A stretch of 64,000 nucleotides of DNA, taken from positions 35,401,390-35,465,389 of the forward strand of contig JAVMKO010000003.1 in assembly GCA_032164245.1 (NCBI GenBank). The letters are read 5' to 3'. This DNA comes from Sternotherus odoratus. Lineage: Eukaryota; Chordata; Testudines; Kinosternidae. Positions 43,504 through 55,027 of the stretch are shown one piece after another. Numbering within the stretch: the stretch's first letter is position 1; the number at the start of each line of letters is the position of its first letter. Both the position numbers and the translations under genes were made by a program. Below the pieces are notes generated by a model. That model saw only the letters and a program-made list of their open reading frames with translations, did not search any database and was not told the origin of the DNA.

Positions 43504-43999
43504 TAAACAATTTGGAACCTCCTTTGCTGTTGCTTTTAGAAAACAGTGGCACAATGATGAGTCTTATTGCACTATATTTTATTTCAGAAGCCTGCATAAT
43601 GCACAAAGGGATAGTTTTCATGTTTGAGAATCACTTCGGCCTGCTAATAAATCACAATATCTTTCTAGTGTTTGTTTTGCTCGGTGTTTGCTTGTAAAAC
43701 CTGAACTAGGTGGGTGGGAGCTAAGAGAGCACTAAGGAGCTGCAGCCACAATGTTTGTACTGGCTGATTTCATTTATTGAAAACAAGTATATAAACAAGC
43801 CACCTGGCTCCTGGGCTGGACTTTTAACAGACAGTTTCTCAATATGGGGGGTTGGACCTGCTTTCATCTCAGATTCTCCATTGCACCATTGAGCCCCAAA
43901 CAGCTAGCCGCTCTTCTGTGCTGAATCCTGGAGCTCTGTGAAAATCCATGGAAGGTCACCGGTCATCATCTGTTGTCCCTGAGTCCTGAGAGCATTTTG
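43504..43999. other. Unassigned sequence
   Basis: No gene or repeat recognised. Confidence 0.35.
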
Positions 44000-44130
44000 T
44001 AGACATTGATGGATTGAGCCTTACGGTGCCCTGTGAGGTAAGAGGTAATATTGTTCCTGGTCTACATATGGGGAGGCTGATATCTGGAGATGATTGGCAA
44101 ACCAAGGTCACGCAGAGAGTCTGTGGTGTG
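44000..44130 (-). mobile_element. MIR-type SINE fragment, antisense
   Basis: 'TTACGGTGCCCTGTGAGGTA', 'AATATTGTTCCTGGTCTACA' and 'CAAGGTCACGCAGAGAGTCT' match in order the reverse complement of the MIR core and tRNA-related part. Short and decayed. Confidence 0.5.
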
Positions 44131-44286
44131 TAAGCCTTAAGGAATACAACCCAGTATGACTCAAAGGAATGTGTGTGTGGAGAATTAGAAGATTCTATCT
44201 TGCCTTCGAAGGCTCTAAATCAAAATACCCTTAAGTGCAAATCCATGCCTCGCTCCTCAGGACTAACAGTTTTGTGAATTACGGTA

Positions 44287-44360
44287 TATCCCATGAAAGT
44301 TTATGCTCAAATAAATTTATTAGTCTCTAAGGTGCCACAAGGACTCCTCATTGTTTAGTT
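44287..44360 (+). mobile_element. Penelope-like element 3' end, fragment
   Basis: 'CCCATGAAAGTTTATGCTCA', 'AATAAATTTATTAGTCTCTA' and 'AGGTGCCACAAGGACTCCTC' match the reverse complement of 13755-13825. It retains the GAAAG piece of the hammerhead-like motif only. It is followed by a (GA)n stretch at 44390-44408. Confidence 0.65.
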
Positions 44361-44783
44361 TCTATTATGTTCTCTATTTTTGCAGCACGAGAGAGAGAGA
44401 GAGAGAGAAAATTTCCCTGACTCTTCTAGCACAACACTGTAGGGATATCCCCTTCCCAGTAGTATACAGGGAAGGGATACAAAGGTCCTTTGTGAACTGG
44501 TTTTCTTCCAGAGCCAATGTTAAACACCTCAGATGCTGCACTTAAGTCTTTGACATTTTATCTGTATTGTGGGGTGCCCTCAGGGAGGATGTATCCTATG
44601 TAAGACCCAAAAGCTAATTGTACCCCTCTACTCAGCACCACTGAGTATTCAGCTGTAATAGTGTCCAGTGTTGGGGTGGGGCTAGAGTACCTTGCAGGGA
44701 TAGTGCTATCACGCTTGAAGAAAGACGTGGACAGACTGGATAGAGTCCAGAAGAGGTGAACAAAAATAAGAGATTTGGGAAAC

Positions 44784-45511
44784 CTGACTGTAAAGGTGCG
44801 GCAACTCACCCCTGCTGGCGCCTCCTGCTGGTCATCTGGGGAATCAGCTCACCAGCCTCCAGAGTGCCCTCTGCAGACCGATGTCCCACTCAGTGCTGGC
44901 CCCGTGTCCCTCCTGGACCCCGGTGCCCTTTTACCCCCTGCAAACCCCCTCAGATCTTAGGGTCTCCCCTCCCTGGGGAACCCCCATCCTCTATCCCCAC
45001 CTTGCCTCAGTCTAGGCAACTGCCAGTCACCACTTGCCCTCATTCAATGGGGAAGACTGCAGTATAATTGCCACTCATCACTGGCAAGGAGGGTTTGGAC
45101 CTGCTGCCTCTGCACCCCCAGTACCTATTTGGCCATAGTCTAGGCCAGGCAGCCTAGGGAGTTTCCAGGTCAGAGCTCCACAGCCCTGCTATTCTATTCT
45201 ATTCTATTCTATTCTATTCTGCCCTGCCCTGCCCTGCCCTGCCCCGCTCCGCTCCGCTCCGCTCCGCTCCGCTCCTGGTACCCTGCTTAGTCCTAGCAGT
45301 CAGGTCCTCCCTCTAAAGGCTAGAGGAGGACTGTTTGCTTCCAGCCCACTGCCCTCTTATAAGGGCCAGCTGGGCCCTAATTACATTGGCCACAGCTGTG
45401 GTCAGCTACCTACTCAGCTGACCCAGCTGTCCTTTATCTCCTTCCCTGCTTCTCCCAGAGCTGTTTTAAGCCCTTTTGAACAGGAGCGGGTGGTCACCCA
45501 GCTACACTGAC
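44784..45511 (+). mobile_element. Solo LTR nested in CR1, 5-bp duplication
   Basis: The 718-bp LTR (44789-45506) starts TGTAAAGGTGCGG and ends CACCCAGCTACA, so it has TG...CA-type termini with TGT/ACA inverted ends. CTGAC flanks it on both sides (44784-44788, 45507-45511). A TTATAAGGG at about 45356 may be a TATA box. No internal retroviral sequence is present. It carries a pentanucleotide array at 45189-45275. Confidence 0.85.
45189..45275 (+). repeat. Compound pentanucleotide array: TTCTA, GCCCT, GCTCC
   Basis: Three 5-bp repeats follow each other without a break: about six units of TATTC/TTCTA (45189-45220), four of GCCCT (45221-45240), then about six of GCTCC (45245-45275). Period 5 is kept while the motif changes by a few substitutions at each step. 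Confidence 0.9.
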
Positions 45512-45915
45512 CTGTGAGGAAAAGTTAATAGAATTGGGCATGTTTAATCCACAGTTCAGAAGACTGAGAGATGATGTAAGTCTTCAAATATGTTAAGGGC
45601 TCTTCTAAAGAGAATGGGGATCAGTTGTTCTCCATTTCCACTGAAAGTAGGGCAAAAAATAATCATCTTAGTTTGCAGCAAGATTTTGTTTAATTATTAG
45701 GGAAAACTTTCTAACTATATGGATAGATAAGCACTGGAACAGGTTACCAAGAGACATGGTGGAATCCCCATCGGCAGTTTTTAAAGAACAGGTTAGACAC
45801 CCCCCTACAAAGAATGGTCTGGGTTTGCTTAATTTTGCTTCAGCACAGGGGATGGACTAGATGACCTTTTGAGATCCCTTCCTGCCTTACAGGCCTAAAA
45901 TTTTGTGATCTCTGA

Positions 45916-48473
45916 TCCATAGGTCCTGTGCTATATCTGAGTAGTACCTATTCTGATTACCTTCAAGTGGCACAGGGGACGCTGTTCTCTTAGCTCTTGG
46001 ACTTTGTGATGGGCCTTCCCTGTTCATCTTAATCTTCTCTTCCAAGGATGAGTCTCCTTGCACAACTCTGCTTTCCTGTGCTTCATGGTTTGGAGCTCAG
46101 AGGAACAAGTTCAGAGAAGAAGCCTTCTCCCAAGAGGTTGTGCAGATTATGGCTAGGGAGCCAAAAGAAACTCAATCAACAAATTGTACTCAGACAGTTG
46201 ATGCGAAGTACACAGACATACCACACCCCCTGCTGTTTTGGATTTAAAATAGATCTGCTGATGTAGATGCTCTACTTTTCACTATTTCCTGGCTTCTTAA
46301 TAGGTAGTGTCATAGTGCTAGCTGTATTGAATCCTATCTGAAGATGACAAAGAGGAATGCCAACCTACTCGGTTACTATTAAGATACATTTGCATATGAA
46401 ATATTAGAAAGGGCACAATTAATCTTCTGGGAGTGCTTACTGTACTTCATACACTGAAAGATGGACCACTGCTGTGCTCCAGGCTGGCAATTAATATGTT
46501 CCTATTGGGAAACAAACAAACAAAAACCCAAACAAAAAAAGAATAGAACTCTCAGCCATCTGTAGTTTGGTCTACAAAACTATCAGGGAACACTCTAAAG
46601 AATAAAAATGATAGTAGTTCCACAAGCTATATTTACAATATTACCACAGATATCTTTTAAAGTTATCTTTAAGGTAATCAAAGGCATTGTATCAATAATT
46701 GTGTAGGGTGGTTAAAAAAAAAGATTAGATGGGCATTAACCATGTTAACAACTCTATATAGTGTGGCGGGGGTGTGTGTGGAAGAATTGGGATTCCCACG
46801 TTTTGCAAAATATTCCTTAGAGCCAAAGATGGTATCCTGTTGCCAATGGGTTTCAGCTATTCTGATCCTTTCTACTTGTTTTTGAAAGTCTGTGTAAATA
46901 ATAAGCTTGTTATGCTGTTGATATGATTTATTTGTCCTCTGTGGAAGGCTCACTTTCTGTTCGGTGTTGATAATCTTTTAAACATTGCTGTTGTTTGACT
47001 TTCCATGCGGAGCGATGCACAATAAAAGACTGCATTGTATTATGTTACATTTGAATAGTGTTTCTCTCACTAAAATAATGAAATACCTGCAGTGGAGCCA
47101 GAGTGTCCAAGGCATCCTGGTGTGTATTCAACAATATACGACATGCAGCTGTGCATATTTCTACTAGTGCAATTGGTGGTCAAAGAAAACTGAAGAATCT
47201 AAAATGGAGGAAATTGTCTAGTCTAACATTACAGAACTGGGCACTGGAACAGTGCATTGTTTATTTATGGAGAGACTTGGGACATGTGTTAAGTTAACAG
47301 CTGAACAGTGGAAGGATAGACCAAGTAGACTGATCTGTCTAAGATAGATAACTGCTCTAACTTTTATAACTGTATGTATCCTTCCTATAACCCATAACCT
47401 ATACTGCCTGCACGGCGCGGAATCCCCTTATCTGTGTATCTAACGCCCACTCTTATTGCTTATACAAACAATAACTTGTACTGTCAACAGCTTGGTTTAA
47501 TAGTTATTTTAAAAGTGGGAGGAAAAAGCAAAAGAAAAGGAAGAAAGTGGTGCTGGGAAGAGCCCTGCACTGCAGGGGAACAGACTAGTTGACCTCATAG
47601 GTTTCATCCATCTCTGGTTGCTGTGATAATCCCTGCTGTTTAGAAAAACCAATAGGAATAGAACAAATTCAATGCACAATTGTGTTAAACCCAAAACAAA
47701 TACAGAAAAACTTATCTTGCTATTTCTCATCCCACGCTCTTCTCTCAAACCTTTGTCTCTCTGTTGGTTAACTTTTCTAAAGGTTTCATTCACTTTCTGC
47801 AAGTATGTTATCTTCCCATTTCTTGGTCCCCTTCCCTTCAGTTGGTTTCCACATCATCTTTCTCCTAATCTCCGCTCTTTCTCCCATTTGCTTTGTGTAC
47901 TATTCTTGTTCCTGGGTGCCATCTTTCCCAGCTCCTTTTCTCTGTTACTTTCCCTCTCCCTTCCCCCTCTTCCCAGTTCTCCCTCTCCCCTGTCGGGATG
48001 GGGTTTTTTTGGTCCACCTTTGACTGGTCTTGTAATTTTCTTTAAACATGGGATTCCTGATCTTCCTCTCACTCACAATTGCTTTTACTCCACTGAATTC
48101 AATGTCACCCAGGCACCTGTGCTGGTGTGAGAAGAGGAGAATCCAGCCCCTGGAACAGCATAGTACTTGAGTAAAGAAGAAGCAGCAAAAATCTCTGGGC
48201 TAAATGCTCCCCTCTTGTGTGGGGAGTGGAAAATCCTTCAAAAGGGTAAAACCTGCTAGAACCCTCTGGCAGAGACCCTGGTGGATTAGTGCCATATTCT
48301 GCACGCAGTGGAGCACAGGGATGAAGCCTTTAAACTCATTTGAACATGAGGATCCACCTCAGCAGAGCCCAGGGCCTAGTGGTACAGCTCTTTTGCATGG
48401 CTTTCCCTAGCTGTTGGTTAACCCATAATCCTCCCACGTTCTAAACCCATATTTGGGACTTCAACCCCTTCAA
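45916..48473. other. Unassigned 2.5 kb
   Basis: No gene recognised. A small A/CAAA-rich stretch lies at 46509-46540. The frame at 47672-48130 is pyrimidine-driven (Leu/Phe/Ser/Pro) with no domain. There are no confident repeat calls. Confidence 0.35.
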
Positions 48474-48675
48474 CGGGGGGAGGGATAGCTCAGTGGTTTG
48501 AGCATTGGCCTGCTAAACCCAGGGTTGTGAGTTCAATCCTTGAGGGGGCCATTTAGGGATCTGGGGCAAAAAATCTGTCAGGGGACAGTACTTGATCCTG
48601 CTAGTGTAGGCAGGGGACTGGACTCGATGACCTTCAAGGTCTTTCCAGTTCTAGGAGATTGGTATATCTCCATTT
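48474..48675 (+). mobile_element. Cry-type tRNA-derived SINE, near full length
   Basis: The head has pol III promoter boxes: TAGCTCAGTGGTTTGAGCA (box A) and GGTTGTGAGTTCAATCC (box B), about 30 bp apart. The body continues 'GGGGCCATTTAGGGATCTGG', 'GGGGACTGGACTCGATGACC' and 'TTCCAGTTCTAGGAGATTGG'. It ends at a 'GGAGATTGGTATATCTCC' hairpin and an AT microsatellite. It is the turtle Cry SINE family and the best taxon marker in the window. It is not a tRNA gene: the acceptor stem does not close and no 3' half follows. Confidence 0.88.
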
Positions 48676-48700
48676 ATATATATATATATATTATATTCTT
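48676..48700. repeat. (TA)n tail microsatellite
   Basis: AT dinucleotide run at the SINE's 3' end. Confidence 0.85.
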
Positions 48701-50246
48701 AAGAAAGGAGGAGATGCCATGTAGCTTCCTTTTCTCCACTCATTCCATTGGTGGCAAGTCATTTTAGCTACTCTTTCTTCCATATTGTTTGCCTTTTTGC
48801 TCTGAAGCAGAGGGAACACTTGTCCCTTTGGCCTTTTTTAACAAAAGCCAGATCTACTCACAGTTTTTGTACTGGTATAACTATTTTGATTAGGGAAGTG
48901 ATTACAATCCCTGGTGTGAATGCAGTTATACTGCTATAGAGGTGCTTTATACTGTTCTAGCTTATTCCCCTTCTTGTATTTGTTTAATGAAGGCTGTGCC
49001 CATCACAACCTTTTATTGTGGCATCCAGCTAGAGTATTTTTAATTTGTGCAAAAATGTGTAAGAGCAAAATTGAGGAAATAGATCAAATAAAAATGTCAT
49101 TTAAAAAAAACCCTCAACTACTAGCTTTAAGCCAATCTCCCAGTAACTTTAGTCTTTCTCATTTTTCAACTCCTAGGGTTGGCAATGCTGCTAGCACCGT
49201 AGTAAGAATCAGAGGAAAGGCTCCCAAGAAGTAGTCAATCAGTCTGCAATCATAAAAGTTACATACAGTCCACCCTTCTTTAGTCAGAGCCATTTAATAT
49301 ATGGAACATGGTCATCTCTCCTGATGCCTAGTAATAATAATAAAAATTCTTTCTATCTTCCAAAAACTTGATTATCCAAACCCATTCAAAGTCCCCCATG
49401 ACACTGGGATAATCAAGACTGTACTGTAGTTTCTTCAGCTGCTCTGTTTCCTGCTATACGGGCCCATCCTTACTTTTCGGGCTCCAAACTAAGAACAATA
49501 TTCGTGTGTTCAAGTTTTGTTTCCCACATTGTGTGTGGGTTCTTTGGTGTGTGTTTTTTTTGGTTTATAAATTTGGCAGTCGAGGGCTCTGGAGAAATGA
49601 TTTTCTTGGACCTGACACTTTGAGTCACCTTTAGTTTGTAAGTACAGACCTCAATGACAAAGATCAGCTCAATAAATGTTGACCCATTTGAAGTGCAGAA
49701 CAGCTATGGTTTGGGTTTCTGAGAGTCATGATAGCTTCTGAATGCTTTCTGAGCTGCAGTGTGTGCATTAGCAATTGACACCGATGATCACAAATTTTGA
49801 GGATCATTGTACATTAAAATTGCTACAAATAGCTACTGTACACATTGGAGCTGCTCTGTGACCCCAGCAAAATAGGGAATGGGACTTGAGAAGTGTAATG
49901 GATATATATAATCACATGTCCCAATGCTATCTACACTAGAAGTCTGGCTTGACAAAATCAATGATGAAAATAGTCTGCAATTTTTGTGGCTTGTATGTTC
50001 AGTTATTTTAGGGAAATATAAATATACCACAAATCTTAAATGCTTTACATTTATTTTGGTGATGTGAATGAAATAAATATTATATTCAACTTGCAGTATG
50101 TAAATTTTTCAAGCCAGGAAAAACATTCCTTCCCTCTCCCACCATGTGGGCTTGGGAGAAAACTTCAGAGACGAGCCAGCCAGAGACTCTAGCTGATCGG
50201 GGAAGAAGCTGCCACAGCAGGGACCTTTGGTTCGTTGGACACTCGG
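48701..50246. other. Unassigned; weak Tigger-like patch
   Basis: A patch at about 49365-49440 ('TTGATTATCCAAACCCATTC' and 'GGGATAATCAAGACTGTACT') resembles the terminus of a pogo/Tigger-type mariner element, reverse oriented. Nothing else was recognised. Confidence 0.35.
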
Positions 50247-50769
50247 GGTGTGTCCACACAGCAATGCAAGCCTCTGGTGAGTGGAACTTTAGTCATCTGA
50301 CCCTTACTTAGAGAACCCAGAGCTTGAGAATCTACACTGATTGTTAACCCTACGGTAAGAATTTTCTAACACAGGCTGGAACCTGGGGCTCTGGCGTTCA
50401 TGCCGCAGCATGGAGACCCGAGTCCAACCAACCATACCCCAGACTTCATAGTATCCTCCTGAAATGTGGCTACTCTAGCTCTTTGACTGGTCAGAAGACA
50501 ATGGCAGGGCAAAGGAAATTAGCCCATGGGATTGTGGGATACTTGTGGTGGACTCTCAGGACCCAAGTTGGGGATGCATCTATACTGCAAAGCAAGAGGG
50601 TTTGAAGCCTGAATCCCTGCCTCATTCTGATCTTGACCATCCACCCCTGTAGTGTCACAGAACCCTAGATTCAAGCCCAAGGCTGACAGATTTGCGAGTA
50701 CACAGAACAGGAGTTTGAGCTCAAGCCTGGTTCTGAGCCTGGGCTTACATTGCAGTGTAGACATATCTA
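50247..50769. mobile_element. MITE, longer relative of the one at 3275
   Basis: Left end GGGGTGTGTCCACACAGCAA and right end TTGCAGTGTAGACATATC are inverted repeats and match the termini at 3275-3527. A subterminal copy of the left end ('GGGATGCATCTATACTGCAA') at 50570 suggests two nested or partial copies. The 523-bp interior is noncoding. Confidence 0.6.
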
Positions 50770-51459
50770 CAGAGAACTTGCTACAGTGTTTACTGGATTT
50801 TCTGTGCCCTGTGCTGATTGGTTGTTTATTTCAACCCTTTCCCTCATAGTCTTTTCACCTCATCATCACTCCACACCTGTCCTGTCCTCTTCTCTTTGTC
50901 CCTTCCCTCCCCTTCCCTTTCCATTTGCCTACACACTCCTAACTATGCTCCCGACTGTCTGCTACTCTGTTTGCACAGTGGGGCCCCACTTAAGTACTAC
51001 CATCATAAACATGTTAAATAATATCACTTTTATGACTATAGCATGTAAGCACAGGGTAGCTCTCCCACTTGCCTCTACTATCTTATTCTTGCCCTTCAGT
51101 GACTAAGGGCACTGATTTACAGTGGACAAATTGTGCAGATTCCATGTTTAAGCTTTGCAATCACAGGACTGGCATGGTCTCGGATGAACTTGGGCGGGAG
51201 ACTGTGGGAGAAGGCGAGGGTTGCTTGTTATACAGTTCTCTGAAATGTTTCATGTGGCTCTGTGCCCTTCAATCCCCCATTCATGTCACTCCTCACACTT
51301 GGCCTGCTTTCTTCTTGCTGTTACTGAACAGTGTCTTGAGTGGCACTTTGGGGGTGTGGAGGGGTGTCCTTGGCCATGTGCTCCAGGGTAGGTGCCATTA
51401 GCTCCCTGACTCAGTCATATGCTTCTTTTCAGAGCATATAATACAGTGGTTTTACCTAG
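50770..51459. other. Unassigned pyrimidine-rich sequence
   Basis: C/T-rich between 50830 and 50950, giving spurious frames. No gene recognised. Confidence 0.3.
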
Positions 51460-51600
51460 AGGGAAAGGATGCTCTGGTGGTTAAAGCACTGGAGTGGGAT
51501 TTGGGAGATGTGTGTTTAATTCCCAACTTTGTGATCTCAGGCAAGTCACTTGAATATCTCTGCCTTAGTTCAAGACCCACGTCACTGAAAGTTCTATGCA
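51460..51600 (+). mobile_element. MIR-type SINE fragment
   Basis: 'GATGCTCTGGTGGTTAAAGC' (tRNA-like box A), 'GGGAGATGTGTGTTTAATTC' (box B region) and 'CTCAGGCAAGTCACTTGAAT' are in MIR order. 5' and core regions are retained, the tail is lost. Confidence 0.7.
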
Positions 51601-51887
51601 GCAGCCTCTGTCTTTTGCTGCAGGTATCTATGGTGCCTATCCAATGGAATCCCAGTCTCAGCTGAGACTGTTAGGTTCTATGGCAATACTACAGCTACTC
51701 ATAAATAAAACAATCTAAGAATCAAAGGCTCTTACTAAGGAACCAGATTTATGATGAATAGTAGAGGAAAATATCAGATTAAAACAAAAGAAATAGTGCA
51801 ATCCCTGTAATCTTCCATTTGGTGTAATCTGTACGATCGGTGTAGTTATCACGGAGACGGAAAGGATTACTTGTCTAAAGTTACAGG

Positions 51888-51985
51888 TTTCAGAGTAGCA
51901 GCCGTGTTAGTCTATATCCGTAAAAAAGAACAGGAGTACTTGTGGCACGTTAGAGACTAACAAATTTATTTTAGCGTAAGATTAA
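51888..51985 (-). mobile_element. Penelope-like element 3' end, fragment
   Basis: Reads on the + strand 'GGTTTCAGAGTAGCAGCCGT', 'GAACAGGAGTACTTGTGGCA' and 'GTTAGAGACTAACAAATTTA', matching the start of the copy at 13718. It is truncated before the hammerhead-like core. Confidence 0.7.
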
Positions 51986-52425
51986 GTATATCTTCAGCAT
52001 AAATAATCCACTCTCCCAACCTTCAGTCCTTCTCTGACCCTTTGGCAGGTCAGAATGTCAGAATTCCCCCTTGGGATAAAATGTTTTGTTGTCATCTCAC
52101 TTTGCTCCCCTGAATCCATATCTTTTAGAGTCTGTCACTTTAAATGATGCTGGTGCAATAGTATGCATCCTCATATTAGGCAGAAAGGTGGAGAATCACA
52201 TCGGCATTGCAAACTATGTAATGTTTGATCAGGTGCACTGTCTGGGAGCTGGGAACACGCAGAGTTCAAACAATCCTTATTTGTACAATAGCAATTGTCC
52301 CCTGTATCTGTTAACTCCAGAGCTGACAAGGGGAGATGTTGTTTCCCAATTTTCTCTCTCAAAGTCTAGCATTCAAAATACCCCTTTGATCTTGCTTTTA
52401 CCTAGAATATATGTATCAAAGATGA
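51986..52425. other. Unassigned sequence
   Basis: No gene or repeat recognised. Confidence 0.35.
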
Positions 52426-52957
52426 CACGCGAGATGATCTGGCACGCTGCCCTGCTCAGCTCACTGCCGACCTGGGTGAATGGACCCCAGGCCGGTAGCA
52501 GACTGAGCGGGGCCAGCAGCTGGGACCCCGGCTGGCAGGAGCTGGTGGATGGAACCCCAGACCAACAGCTGGCTGAGCCCTCTGGGATACGAGCCACAGG
52601 CCCCACTCAGCCCGCTGCCAGCCTAGGGTTCTGGTAGCCAGCCTGGGGCTCTGCTCCTGGCCAGTGCTCTTCAGCCATCCCTTGCTGTGACCCACATTGG
52701 AAAACTCAACAAGGAAAAGCAAGAGCAAGGATCACACTAAACTGATAAGATCTGCATCTTAATTTTATTTTAAATGAAGCTTCTTAAATATTTTAAAAAC
52801 CTTACTTTAAAAACAATAGTTTATTTATATAATATAGACTTATATAGAGAGAGACCTTCTAAAAACATTAAAATGTATTACTGGCATGTGAAACCTTAAA
52901 TTACAGTGAACTTGGCACACCACTCCTGAAAGGTTGCCAATCCCTGACCTAGAGCGC
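52426..52957. mobile_element. hAT-type DNA transposon fragment
   Basis: The left half is GC-rich with 'GTAGCAGACTGAGCGGGGCC', shared with 7758-8066. The right half reads 'AAAATGTATTACTGGCATGT', 'GAAACCTTAAATTACAGTGA' and ends AAAGGTTGCCAATCCCTG, a typical hAT terminus. The left terminus is not clear. Noncoding. Confidence 0.6.
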
Positions 52958-53609
52958 CACGGTAACAGGATCCTGGTTTGCCTATTAAGAACTCTCTTTC
53001 CTCAATTGGAGGATTAGAGCTAATCAGATTTGGGGCCTGGGTCTCCATTGCCTTCCCCCTTCATGTTGTCATTTATACTTGTGCAAAGAAGGTATAAAAT
53101 GCCGCCATTTTGATCTGGAATGTTTTATACCCACTTTGCAGAGCTGTAAATGGTTGTTCAAGGCAATGGAGCAGCAAACCCTATAGGGCTCATATTTCCT
53201 AATCATCCAATTTTCTCTCCAAACCGTCAGGTTCACATGATATAAACTATTGTTCCCTTTGTCGATCCGAGCAGCTAGCCAAAGTTCAGGACCCTGGGGA
53301 TATTCCAGTTGGAAGTAGAAATTGATGGAGTCTGGTACTTTCATTGATGCAGTTTTGCTTAATTACAAGGAACATACAACATCCTGCTTTTCCAAATGCA
53401 GGAGGCATCAAGAACAAAAGGATCATTTTCTTAGCTTACAGTCCCAAATCTTGTTAGCCAAGAGACCCCAAAACACGCTCTTTAGCTTTTTCCAGGGTCA
53501 CACAGTGCTCACCAGCTACTGCTTGGCTTTCTTGTTTCCTCCCCCCTGGCTTCTATTTCTCTGTTCATGTCTGTCCTCAGGTTCTGTATTCCCCCCCCCC
53601 CCCCCCCCC
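52958..53609. other. Unassigned; 19-C run at its end
   Basis: No gene recognised. A run of 19 C at 53591-53609 directly precedes the next repeat. Confidence 0.4.
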
Positions 53610-53870
53610 GCATAAGAAGAGCCATACTGCATCAGATCAATGGTTCATATATTCAGAGTCCCAGAGCTTCAGGGGGAGAGCACAGAACAGAGCTATTGGC
53701 ATGACCCATCCCTGATCCCTGCCTTCCCCTTCCAGCTTTTGGCAGTCACATGATACTCTGACAAAATCTCCTCCACCTCCACAATCCAAAACTCCTGGGT
53801 GGAGTCGATTAAGCCTTATTTTAGGTATGGCCCCTTATCTGTCTCACAACTATTTTAAGTGAAAGGGGCA
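53610..53870. mobile_element. Interspersed repeat (CATAAGAAGAGCCATACTG type)
   Basis: 'GCATAAGAAGAGCCATACTG', 'CATCAGATCAATGGTTCATA', 'GGGAGAGCACAGAACAGAGC' and 'CCTTCCAGCTTTTGGCAGTC' form a pattern I know as a frequent turtle interspersed repeat (probably a LINE or SINE part). I do not know its class with certainty. Confidence 0.5.
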
Positions 53871-53924
53871 ATCACCCATCACTTCCAATGAGGTGTTTGC
53901 CTTTAATTCTTCTTTGATTCTAAG

Positions 53925-54073
53925 GGTGCAGTCGGGGCAGGAGGGGGAGGGGGCAGATAGGAGGCGGGGGCCAGGCTGTTTGGGGAGGCACAGCCTTCCC
54001 CACCCGGCCCTCCATACAGTTTTACAACCCCGATGTGGCCATTGGGTTAAAAGGTTTGCCCATCCCTGCACTA
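53925..54073. mobile_element. hAT element right-end fragment
   Basis: 'GAGGCACAGCCTTCCCCACC', 'TACAACCCCGATGTGGCCAT' and 'AAAAGGTTTGCCCATCCCTG' parallel base for base the right end of the full copy at 57509-58168 ('AAAAGTTTGCTCACCCCTG'). Confidence 0.75.
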
Positions 54074-54839
54074 GACAGAGCCACCAGCAGGTGGGGAGCA
54101 GAGAGAGATGGGAAAAGGGACATGGGTGGGAAGCAAGAAGGGGGAAACATCAGGAAGGGGAGCAAGGGCTTAGAGAAGAAACAAGAGAAAGGGAAAGGGA
54201 CAGGGAGAGAAAAGGAAGGGAAAGGAGAGAGGGGAAAGACTCCTTACTGCCTGTTCCTCCCATTTACCTTCTTCCCACAGCCATCAATGGCCTCAGCTCC
54301 CAAACAGGCCCTAAGCCGATGTAAAGCCCAGAGCGAATGTAATATCTTTACACTGGGATGTTAGTGAAGATGGCTTGTAGCTGAGTGTAATGAATTTAAC
54401 ATATTGTAATACATGGCAATGTGATGCTCTATTTCAATAATGCTTACATTAGTAAGATGCCAATTATCAACACAATCAATACAAGAATATGAAAACAGTG
54501 TATAAATATGCTGAAAATTGCCAGTTATGGGGAGAGGCTGAGCCCCCCCAAACACACACACCTTCAAGGCAGGAGGAGGCAGAAATGCGTGAGTAGTGGG
54601 CAGGAGATGCTCAGGGGAGGAGGCAGGACAGGGGCAGGAAGAAGTGGAGTGGGGCAGAGTGAGGGCAGGGTCTTGGGGAAGAGGGCTGAGCTGGGATGGG
54701 GCATCCACCGGCAAAACCAAAAGTCAGCATCTATGCACAAAAGAAGCTGAGAGGGGCCCAGACGGTGAACCCAGCCACGGGCCCTGCTCTCAAACACCAC
54801 ACGCTTCAGCATCCCTCCCCCAGGCTGCCAGTACCTCTC
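54074..54839. other. Unassigned, purine-rich
   Basis: The GA-rich block 54090-54240 creates Glu/Lys/Arg-rich frames that are not genes. No repeat family was named. Confidence 0.3.
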
Positions 54840-55027
54840 TCCATCCAAGCCCGGCAGCTCCTGAGTGATCCACCAGCTCCAGCAGAAGCTGCTCTTCCCG
54901 CCTTCCCAGTGATGGAATGGAGGCTGATTGAGGACCAACTTTTGGTGTCTGATCAGTACTGACAGGACACTGTCAGGTCCCCTTTCAACCAGTTTTTCTA
55001 GTCAAAAACTGACACTTGGTAACCCTA
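54840..55027. mobile_element. Probable DNA transposon terminus (CTTGGTAACCCTA end)
   Basis: The right end 'CAAAAACTGACACTTGGTAA' then CCCTA, with 'CAGGTCCCCTTTCAACCAG' inside, resembles a common turtle element whose terminus in reverse reads AGGGTTACCA. Left border not found. Confidence 0.4.

Larger units (their letters stand above)
44640..45915 (+). mobile_element. CR1 LINE 3' end, split by a solo LTR
   Basis: The left piece (44640-44783) includes 'AGACGTGGACAGACTGGATA' and 'CCAGAAGAGGTGAACAAAAA'. The right piece (45512-45915) continues 'GAGGAAAAGTTAATAGAATT', 'AACTTTCTAACTATATGGAT', 'AAGCACTGGAACAGGTTACC', 'GGGGATGGACTAGATGACCT' and 'GATCCCTTCCTGCCTTACAG'. Removing the LTR and one duplication copy gives the continuous CR1 order. 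It ends with a short TTTTGTGATCTCTGA tail. No ORF. Confidence 0.85.

Noticed and set aside
47672..48130. 152-codon + strand frame with hydrophobic Leu/Phe/Ser runs
   Set aside because: Generated by C/T-rich DNA; no start context, domain or splice evidence.
48474..48560. tRNA gene with box A and box B
   Set aside because: The promoter boxes belong to a tRNA-derived SINE. The acceptor stem does not close and the body continues as the Cry SINE.
53893..54324. Glu/Lys/Arg-rich + strand frame
   Set aside because: Purine-rich tract following a hAT fragment; the composition alone explains the open frame.
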